A DNA stretch of 64,000 nt from Chelydra serpentina. Its lineage: Eukaryota; Chordata; Testudines; Chelydridae. The notes below the pieces were generated by a model, which saw only the letters and a list, made by a program, of their open reading frames with translations, had not been told where the DNA came from and ran no database searches. Positions within the stretch are counted from its first letter, which is position 1. The number at the start of each line of letters is the position of its first letter. Below, piece after piece: positions 58,201 through 64,000 of this stretch. The stretch spans positions 4,030,001-4,094,000 of the forward strand of contig JBAIAC010000026.1 in assembly GCA_037349315.1 (NCBI GenBank), in the 5' to 3' direction. The position numbers and the translations under genes are program-made.

Positions 58201-61200
58201 AGAACAGAGTCTCACTAGACATGACAGACCAAAGTGGGGGATGGAAGGGTTGGTATCCCCAGTGCACAGATGGGGAACCGACGGACTTGCCCCAGGGCAC
58301 CCGGCCAGTCTGCAGCAGAGCCAGGAACTGAACCCAGGTCCCCGAGTCCGAGACTGGAGCCTTTGCCACAGAACCAACCTCCTTCTCAAGAGCAGTCACT
58401 GATTCACTGCGTGATCTTAGGCAAGTCCCTCCCCAACCCCGTGCCTCGGTTTCTCCCTCTGTAGCCCAGGGATCATGATCTTCCCCAGGGCCACGGGGCT
58501 TTGTTGCAGCCAGCTGGGGAGGCACCCTGAGGGCTCAGGCCAGGAGGCGGGGGTGTGGAATATGTAGCGTTACAGCGGTGGTCTTATCACCGCACTAGGG
58601 AGACCACAGCGCCTGCGACCCTTATACCAGTACATAAACTACGACAACCCGGAGCTGAACAGCCCTTTGGAGGACGAGAGCGACACACCAGAGACAGCTG
58701 CACCGGGGGAAGCTGCTGGAGCCCCAGACAAGGCAAACACTGAGGAGTCAGAGGGGTCTCACCAAGCAGGTAACAGGGAAGGAGCTGTGGCTCTGGGCCT
58801 AGGCCCAGCCACCAGACTAGCCATTGCTGGGGGCTAACACAGCACACTTTGCTCCAAGGTAGGGTGGCTTCCGGCCAGGGACACATGGGATGAGGCAAGA
58901 AGGGGGTTAAAGTTGGGGGTGGGGGCTCATGGTGTTCCTTCAGGGGCGGCCCAGCAGCCGTGTCCTATGGAGAGCAAGGAGGGGCAGCCCACAGCGCTGG
59001 AGCCTGAAAGGGGCACATGGACACGTGTGTGTGTGTGTATGTTGTTACCACCACTTTTCCACATGCGGGTTCCTCCCTTGGGTTTGTGGGCACAAGCACT
59101 TTGAAACATCTGCCCCGTTAGGCGGATGAGGACAGCCCGGCCGGATAGCACGGGCGGAACTTGCCCTGACCTTGAGGGAAGCCTGATCCTGCTAAGACAG
59201 GGCCAGGCCACCTGCTCCAGCTTTACTCTCCTCGCTGTCCAGTAGCCTTTGGTCCCAGCACTCCATGCGCTGGGTTGGGGCAGGAGCAGGAATTAATCTG
59301 GGCCCCACTTACATCCGGAGCGTAACGTAACCAGAAGCCACAGCCTTCTCCAGAGCTCCCCACCCCTACAGCACTAAGGGCTGGTTCACAACGCTGGCCG
59401 AGTATCACCCCTTCAACCATGGGGGAAACAGGTGCCCAGAAGTGAAGTGACTCGTCCCAGGGCCCGCAACAGGCCCGGGGCAGAGCCAGGAGCAGAGTCC
59501 AGGTCTCTCACTCCCCAGTCCTGTGTCCTAAGAACTGCACCATGCTGCTCGGTGTGAAGTGGGGGTCAGCTTATGGACTGAGTGCTGTGAGACACACCCA
59601 GCCAGCCGGGCTCCCCTCTGCGGGGGCGGCAGGAGTCAACACAGCAGCGACTGGCCAGTGGATTGATTCTGGGCACAGAGATGGAGGTGCCCATGTTTGC
59701 AGGTCTGTTTTCTGCCCAGATGGCCTGTTGGAATAGCCCGGACTCTGCTCCAGGCTTGAGTGGCTGAGCTCAGCTCTGGCTGAGGGGCGACTTGGAGCCC
59801 CTTGCACCGTAGCCCTGCTCTCAGGGGCTGTGCTTCAGCATCCCCCTCGCTAATGCGCCATCCTGCCTGAGGGCACTGGGCTTCCCAGGGCAGCTGGCAG
59901 CGCCCTGTGTGATCTGCTCCGTCCCAGGCTGCGGCTTCTGGCTGAGTCGCTCTCAGTCTGAGTGAGGCTGGGCCCTGTCACTGCTGCTGAAGTTAGCTTC
60001 CATTGTTCCCCATGAGGCCGGGTGGGCCAGGCCCTAGTTCAGTGGGTCTCAAACTTTTGTCCTGGTGACCCCTTTCACACAGCAGGCCTCTGAGTGCGAC
60101 CCCCCTTTATATATTACAAACGTCTTTATATTGAACACTATTATAAATACTGGAGGCAAAGTGGGGTTTGGGGTGGAGGCTGACAGCTCACAACCCCCAT
60201 GCAATAACCTCGCCCCCCAGTTTGAGAACCACTAGCTCTTGAGCAAGCCAGGCAGGAACGCAGCCTGCTTGCACAGTCCAGTGTGCAGAGCTCTCTGCCG
60301 GCCACCAGCTCCTCCCCCAGGGACGCTCTGCAGGTTCGGTTGGTGTTTTGTAAACATTAAGACCCATTTCCAGCTGCTCTGATGACAACACCCTGCATGG
60401 CGGGGCAGCACCTTTGCAAGGAGGCAGGGCCGGCGCGCCCACTAGGCGACCCTAGGCGGTCGCCTAGGGCACCAAGATTTGGGGGGTGGCCGGCGGCTGC
60501 CTCCCGGCTCCCCGCTCAGCTGCTGAGTGGGGAGCCGCCGCAAGCCGCCCCGCCGTCCCCCCGCTCAGGGCCTGAGCGGGGAGCCAGGGGCAGCCGCCGC
60601 GAGCCGCCCCTCTCCCTCACCGCTCAGCCGCCGCGAGCCGCCCCTCTCCCTCCCCGCTCAGCCGCCGCGAGCCGCCCCCTCCCTCCCCGCTCAGCCGCCG
60701 CGAGCCGCCCCCTCCCTCCCCGCTCAGCCGCCGCGAGCCGCCCCCTCCCTCCCCGCTCAGCCGCCGCGAGCCGCCCCTCTCCCTCCCCGCTCAGCCGCCG
60801 CTAGCCGCCCCCTCCCTCCCCGCTCAGCCGCCGCGAGCCGCCCCTCTCCCTCCCCGCTCAGCCGCCGCGAGCCGCCCCTCTCCCTCCCCGCTCAGCCGCC
60901 GCGAGCCACCCCCTCCCTCCCCGCTCAGCTGCCGCGAGCCGCCCCCTCCCTCCCCGCTCAGCACCTGAGTGGGAAGCCGGGGGCAGCCGCCGCCCTGCTG
61001 CCCCCCCCGCTCAGCTTCCGCGGGTCACAGGTGCGGGGGGGGCTGAGTGGGCGGGGGAGCTGGCTGGGGGGGCGGCATTGTGGAGGGGGGAGGCTGATCT
61101 CTGGGGGCGGGGGAGCTGGCTGGGGGGGGCGGCATTGCGGGGGGAGGGAGGCTGAGCTCCCGTGGGCGGGGGAGCTGGCTGGGGGCGCGGCATTGTGGAG

Positions 61201-63486
61201 GGGGGAGGCTGATCTCTGGGGGCGGGGGAACTGGCTGGGTGGGGGGTGGGCGGCGCAGGGCTGGTGCAAGGAAGTTTCGCCTAGGGCGCGAAACGTCCTC
61301 GCACCGGCCCTGCAAGGAGGGGAATACAGTCAAAATGCTTTGCCTGCTTGAAAGAACTGCTGAGGGTTAGGATTTCCTCAGCCTACAGTCTCCCTCCCCC
61401 CCCCCCTCAGCCCCACATCACGCCCCCTCGGAAGCAGGAAGAATAGCTCCTCCAGCCCCTTCCTCTTAGCCCAGATGAGCTCTTCTCTGCTCCCTCTGCC
61501 GGAGCGGCCCCTGGCCGAGTGGAGCCCTTGGTTGAAGCGCTGATCACACTCCAGAGGGTCATTCCCTCGCCCACCCCCCTGCCCCCCAGTTAAATGCTCC
61601 AGGTCTGTGCGTGTGACGGTGACATCCCAGCAGCAATGAAGCATGCTCCCCCCACCTCCCCATTACCAAGGGGGAGTGAGAAGGCCAGGCCATGGCGCTG
61701 GGGGGTGGTTTCAATGCAGACTAAGGCCCATCCTGCTCCAGTGCTCAGGGTGGTTTGGGGTTGGGTGCAGAGGGCTCATTGCTCCCTGGGATGGATGAGG
61801 AGAACTCCCCCCTGCAGGAGACATGAGTCCAGACGCTCTTAGTTGGTGGGTAGCAGCAGGGAAATGATCCATCCAACCAGCCTGTGCGTCTGCTCTGGGA
61901 TGGGATGTGAGGCATTGCTCAGGGGAAGAGCCAGGCTGGCCCTGCCCAGCCTCACTATTAGATCTGCACTGAGAGAGGCTGGTCAGAGAGGCACAGGCCT
62001 GACTAGCACACGTCTGGGAAAAGGACCCATGACCTTCAGAGGACAGGAGGACAACCTCACACCTTCACACCACCTGAACGAGCAGCTTCTGTTTGTTCCT
62101 ACCACAGGCTAGAGCACCCACCTACTGATTCCTGCCTCCAGCCCAGAACTCCTGCGTGAGCTAGAGCAGATCTTTGAGAAAGAAGCCCTCGCAAAGGGGG
62201 GGCGGGGCCAGGGGGGGTCCACAGCACTGAGCAACGTTGGCACCGTGCCTTAGTCTCCCTTTTGCCCGTAAATATACGGGAAGCATTAAAATGCTCCCAG
62301 CCCCTTTAATCAGTGACTCAGGGAGAGCCATGGAAGAGAGTAGACATGGGTGGGCCGGGGAGGTTCATGACACCCAGGCTCCCGGCGGATCCAGGAGCAG
62401 TGTGAGGACAGGCTGCTGCCAGTGTGGCTGAAATGGGGAGTGCAGTAATGAGAGGATGATAGAGGAGACCAGCTACAGTCCGGGAGTGAGCCGGGTGCGC
62501 TCTTGTGGACGTCAGCAGCGCAGGGCAGCTGACTACTGCCTGGCGTAAGGATGATGCTCTGAGGCAGAGCCACAGAGATGCCCTCATTGAAGCAGTCATG
62601 GAGTTCCACGACTCCAGCCTTCCTGTCCTTGCCGTGCCTCAGGCAGGTACGAAGGGGCGGAGTTTGGGTCAGCGGCTGCTGGGCCTCAGATGGGAAACCC
62701 ATCACCGCAATATTAGCGTCTCGCTCAGCACTGCTTTAACTCCAGTCACAGCCGCGCAGGCCAGGCCAGGTCTGCTCCTTTATCTCCGATTCGGGAGCAC
62801 CCATCGTGTGGGAGCCAGCGCCAGGCACTAGTTACAAGTCACCTAATAGAGGGGAAGAGACCGGACGCACAATTCAGCCTCTGCCCTTCATACTGGAAAC
62901 GGGATTCGTCTTTGTGTTCTAATCATTCCCCGTTAGCCTAGGAAGCTGCAAAGCATCATTCGGGCTTCAGCACATGCAGCTGAGTGACACTCAAATGGCA
63001 ACACAGCCTCCAGGCACAGGACCTGCCCCAGAGAGGGCACAGCTCCCTGTGCGCCTGTGACGTGATCCTGCCACTTTTGTTCCATTTACAGCTGTAGGGA
63101 AACCAGATCAGCTGGACCCACCTGGTCTACTGCATCCCATTTGACAGCAGTCTGTCTTTTATCATAGATTCTAGAGGGCCTAGACAGACAGATTAGAATC
63201 TCTCCCAGCAGAGGAGCACCTTCAATTCCCATCTGAAATAGTCACTAGCTGTTATTGTCCTTCCAAAAAATATTCATCCTACCCATTTCTGCCCTGGGAG
63301 GTAAGCTCAGATACCCAGCTGGCTTGCGTCTCCCTTTCAGGAACGAAAAGCGATAATCCAGAAAGTTGCTCCCCGGGAACTCCACCCCAGGCAGAGGTCG
63401 ACAAGTCAACACAGGTCGACATCGACAAGATGCTGAGTGTCTGTGCAGCTCACCTTGTGCCACCGCTCTCACCGCAGGATAAATAA
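52126..63486 (+). CDS. C16orf86: C16orf86 orthologue with N-terminal HSF-type domain (five exons)
   Basis: Function unknown. Exons 52126-52242, 53102-53259, 57236-57426, 58599-58769 and 63341-63486 join by GT-AG junctions in phases 0, 2, 1, 1 to give 783 nt and 260 residues. Three C-terminal segments identify the mammalian orphan C16orf86 as I remember it: QHKKAKKRKSS (123-133), QRLRPLYQYINYDNPELN (159-176) and VDKSTQVDIDKMLSVC (232-247), as does its position head-to-head with ENKD1. Residues 18-107 align with an HSF DNA-binding domain: VPGRFLSQLAAALDNP, WDEDGQGVVVNTKLYDEE, LTSGFKAKAVK, VFQHANFRK. I do not recall this domain in the mammalian protein. KKAKKRK may be a nuclear-localisation signal. 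The ATG has G at -3 and +4. An acceptor-like ttttcag directly before it suggests a 5'UTR exon. Two further in-phase exons are possible (58944-59024 and 62524-62646). Confidence 0.85.
53102..53259 (+). CDS. C16orf86: C16orf86 exon 2: HSF-like core and recognition helix
   Basis: Residues 40-91 plus two bases. WDEDGQGVVV (40-49) matches the HSF W-x-x-x-G-x-x-hydrophobic strand. ELFPELKTLRSVSVLQAWLL (63-82) and TSGFKAKAVK (83-92) cover the turn and recognition helix, where HSFs have S-F-x-R-Q-L-N-x-Y-G-F-[RK]-K. Here Arg and Gln are replaced by Ala79 and Trp80, Asn by Leu82. Acceptor ctccctccccag; donor GAA|GTGGGT. Confidence 0.88.
53260..54080. other. C16orf86 intron 2, first part
   Basis: No gene or repeat terminus recognised. 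A G-run of about 18 at 54089-54106 follows. Confidence 0.4.
54917..55027 (+). mobile_element. Retroposon tail copy with 12-bp target duplication
   Basis: The copy includes 'gatgaagtgggtattcaccc', 'atgaaagcttatgcttcaat' and 'ggtgccacaggaccctttg' and ends gtcgctt. It is flanked by ctgccttttata at 54905-54916 and 55028-55039, a perfect 12-bp duplication. There is no poly(A) tail. It lies in C16orf86 intron 2. Confidence 0.85.
55657..56492. mobile_element. hAT-like element with CAGGCCTGCACAAC termini
   Basis: Terminal inverted repeats of 14 bp are perfect (caggcctgcacaac and gttgtgcaggcctg). The flanks ttctacac (55649-55656) and ttctacta (56493-56500) match at 6 of 8. Inside, 'ggtgaccagatcacagcag' at 55831 looks like the end of another hAT element, so this may be nested. 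No transposase frame was recognised. Confidence 0.8.
56800..56930 (+). mobile_element. MIR-type SINE relic
   Basis: The sense MIR order 'gactcctgggttctctgcca', 'caccttggacaagtcact'-like sequence and 'tgcctcagtttccccacctg' is clear across about 110 bp. Confidence 0.75.
57236..57426 (+). CDS. C16orf86: C16orf86 exon 3: HSF-like last strand and basic region
   Basis: Residues 92 (split) to 155. ADSAVHVFQHANFRKLPPKA (93-112) matches the HSF [E]-F-x-H-x-x-F-x-R strand that closes the winged helix. QHKKAKKRKSSSD (123-135) is the C16orf86 basic motif and a likely monopartite nuclear-localisation signal. AALPLDTLRTD corresponds to the mammalian APLETLR. Acceptor ctgccccacag; donor GGACA|GTAAGT. Confidence 0.9.
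58250..58480. mobile_element. Pair of MIR-type relics
   Basis: 58255-58375 is antisense ('ggacttgccccagggcaccc', 'agccaggaactgaacccagg') and 58385-58480 is sense ('ggcaagtccctcc', 'gcctcggtttctccctctgt'), both in C16orf86 intron 3. Confidence 0.6.
58599..58769 (+). CDS. C16orf86: C16orf86 exon 4: LRPLYQY segment
   Basis: Residues 156 (split) to 212. PQRLRPLYQYINYDNPELNS (158-177) is the strongest identifier of the family. It is followed by an acidic, Ala/Glu-rich, probably disordered region (PLEDESDTPETAAPGEAAGA). The acceptor caccgcactag lacks a long pyrimidine tract. Donor GCAG|GTAACA. Confidence 0.92.
58944..59024 (+). CDS. Possible extra C16orf86 exon (27 residues)
   Basis: Acceptor ggtgttccttcag and a weak donor CAC|GTGTGT bound an 81-nt symmetric phase-1 segment, open in the frame of exon 4 (GAAQQPCPMESKEGQPTALE then PERGTWT). 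It would insert between exons 4 and 5 without a frameshift. The acidic, Pro/Gln-rich composition suits the region, but the donor lies in a TG repeat, so this is speculative. Confidence 0.25.
59415..59545 (-). mobile_element. MIR-type SINE relic
   Basis: 'gaagtgaagtgactcgtccc', 'gcagagccaggagcagagtc' and 'ctccccagtcctgtgtccta' follow the antisense MIR order. Confidence 0.65.
60040..60231. mobile_element. hAT-like MITE with CAGTGG-TCTCAAACT termini
   Basis: The ends cagtgggtctcaaactt and agtttgagaaccacta are inverted and related to the element at 37181-37306. The interior has 'gtgacccctttcacacag' and 'gcgacccccctttatatatt'. A matching target duplication was not found. Confidence 0.7.
60590..60965. 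repeat. 32-34 bp minisatellite inside the hAT element
   Basis: About eleven copies of a unit with 'gctcagccgccgcgagccgc' and 'ccctccctcccc', differing by a 'ctct' versus 'ct' tract. Very high GC and C-rich on this strand. Confidence 0.93.
61030..61250. repeat. 57-60 bp G-rich tandem repeat inside the hAT element
   Basis: About four copies built from 'gggggagctggctgggggg', 'cggcattgtggaggggggag' and 'gctgatctctgggggc'. The single-copy version of the same words is present in 51422-51674 ('gggagctggctgggggggac', 'ggcattagctgggggg'), showing local expansion. Confidence 0.88.
61325..62520. other. C16orf86 intron 4 remainder
   Basis: No exon accepted. A short conserved-looking string, PELLRELEQIFEKEALAKG, can be read at about 62142-62200, but its frame does not fit any available splice phase. 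A G-rich stretch at 62197-62222 follows it. Confidence 0.4.
62524..62646 (+). CDS. Possible extra C16orf86 exon (41 residues)
   Basis: A segment ending in a good donor (CAGGCAG|GTACGA) is open in the frame that joins the last exon: QLTTAWRKDDALRQSHRDAL, IEAVMEFHDSSLPVLAVPQA. With the acceptor gcagcgcag (AG at 62522-62523) it is symmetric phase 1-1, 123 nt, and can slot between exons 4 and 5. The pyrimidine tract is poor, and I recall no matching segment in the mammalian protein, so it could be chance or an exonised repeat. Confidence 0.33.
63341..63486 (+). CDS. C16orf86: C16orf86 exon 5 (last)
   Basis: Residues 213 (split) to 260: TKSDNPESCSPGTPPQAEVD, then KSTQVDIDKMLSVCAAHLVP and PLSPQDK, stop TAA at 63484-63486. 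The VDKSTQVDIDKMLSVC to VPPLSPQ segment matches what I recall of the mammalian C-terminus nearly residue for residue. KSTQVD resembles an LC8 (DYNLL) binding motif. The acceptor gcgtctccctttcag is strong. Confidence 0.93.
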
Positions 63487-63750
63487 TCTCACAGATTTCG
63501 ATTTCCTGCCTTGTCAGTTTAGCATAAAAGAAACCTGGGACAGACCCTGTTGACTTTCTGCCGTCTTAAAACTCTGCAGTGAACCCTTAAGATAGCCTGG
63601 CCTTTTGCCGAGCACTCCTGGTAAAAGTCACTGTCTTTATAATATGCTACTGCATCTCCCAGACGCTGCTCATTAAGGTTGGGAGGTGAGCATTAACCTT
63701 TGTGCCTTTCTCACTCATTTATGAAATAAAGGGAGACTTTAAAATTGCTG
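63487..63750 (+). other. C16orf86: C16orf86 3' untranslated region
   Basis: AT-rich non-coding sequence between the stop codon and the AATAAA signal, without repeats. Confidence 0.65.
63725..63730 (+). terminator. C16orf86: Polyadenylation signal AATAAA (C16orf86)
   Basis: AATAAA lies 239 bp after the stop in an AT-rich context (tatgaaataaagggagac), followed by a GT/T-containing stretch. It is the first canonical signal after the stop. Confidence 0.75.
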
Positions 63751-63964
63751 GCTCTCAGAGCTGTCTAACGATTCAGTGCACCGAGGTTCATTTGGGCTGT
63801 CCTTCCCCAGCAGCAGAGAGAGGACTTGTTGGAGGAGATGGCATTAGAGGCCTCTCTAGCCACAACATGTTGCAGTGGGGACACTGCTCACATTCCAGTT
63901 TTCTAAAAAAGAGGGTGGGGGCCTGTGCAGCAAAATCTCCTCCCACTCTGCCAAGAGGTGGGGT

Positions 63965-64000
63965 CAGGGCCGGCCCCAGGCACCAGACGGCCAAGTGCGT
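63965..64000. mobile_element. Left end of a hAT MITE of the CAGGGCCGG family (cut by window end)
   Basis: It starts cagggccggccccaggcac, the family terminus, followed by 'ccagacggccaagtg', similar to the inverted right end of 22503-22603. The rest lies beyond the window. Confidence 0.65.

Larger units (their letters stand above)
60425..61312. mobile_element. Expanded hAT MITE of the CAGGGCCGG family (888 bp)
   Basis: The ends cagggccggcgc and gcaccggccctg are inverted. The 8-bp duplication caaggagg is perfect (60417-60424 and 61313-61320). The left signature 'aggcgaccctaggcggtcgc' and right signature 'aaggaagtttcgcctaggg' are shared with 51422-51674. The extra length is two internal minisatellites. 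It lies in C16orf86 intron 4. Confidence 0.95.

Noticed and set aside
62142..62200. Coding-looking string PELLRELEQIFEKEALAKG
   Set aside because: With the adjacent acceptor its frame would need phase 2, but the available C16orf86 exons need phase 1. No donor follows, only G-rich sequence.

Overview
The window is vertebrate nuclear DNA, GC-rich and repeat-dense, from a sauropsid and most probably a turtle. The evidence is the dominance of CR1-type LINE fragments, many short hAT-like elements with 8-bp target duplications, a short retroposon tail family that I associate with turtles, old MIR-type relics, and intron-containing genes orthologous to a block of human chromosome 16q22.1. The species call is inference. 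The local base composition would suit a small chromosome.

Three genes can be supported, in the order and orientation I recall from human: PARD6A (+), ENKD1 (-), C16orf86 (+). (1) PARD6A: only the terminal coding exon (10666-11414, semi-CRIB plus PDZ) is recognisable. The PB1-encoding exons were not found in the first 10.6 kb, which I read as intron. (2) ENKD1: seven coding exons on the minus strand between 28906 and 21998 splice in phase into a 369-residue protein with a C-terminal enkurin domain. An upstream non-coding exon probably starts at a TATA-less, ETS/ZNF143-type promoter near 36.7 kb. (3) A C16orf86 orthologue: five exons on the plus strand (52126-63486) splice in phase into 260 residues.

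The most interesting observation is in gene 3. Its first three exons encode a fold that aligns with the heat shock factor (HSF) DNA-binding domain, upstream of the segments that identify C16orf86. The recognition helix has lost the residues that HSFs use to contact DNA, and the C-terminus carries an LC8-like KSTQVD motif. This suggests that the orphan gene C16orf86 descends from an HSF-family gene.

Layout: 1-10.66 kb is presumed PARD6A intron with CR1 pieces and a 64-bp minisatellite just before the last exon. 10.67-11.77 kb is PARD6A exon 3 and its 3'UTR. 11.8-21.2 kb is intergenic, with CR1 relics and a 2.2-kb array of 52-bp units that ends beside the ENKD1 poly(A) signal. 21.2-36.8 kb is ENKD1, its introns and promoter. 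36.9-52.1 kb is intergenic, with nested hAT/CR1 insertions, an AT-rich candidate conserved element (40.8-41.3 kb) and a 2.2-kb array of about 39-bp units. 52.1-63.75 kb is C16orf86 with several hAT insertions in its introns. The very large open frames in the arrays are artefacts of stop-free tandem units. The genes work in separate processes: PARD6A in cell polarity, ENKD1 at centrioles and microtubules, C16orf86 unknown.
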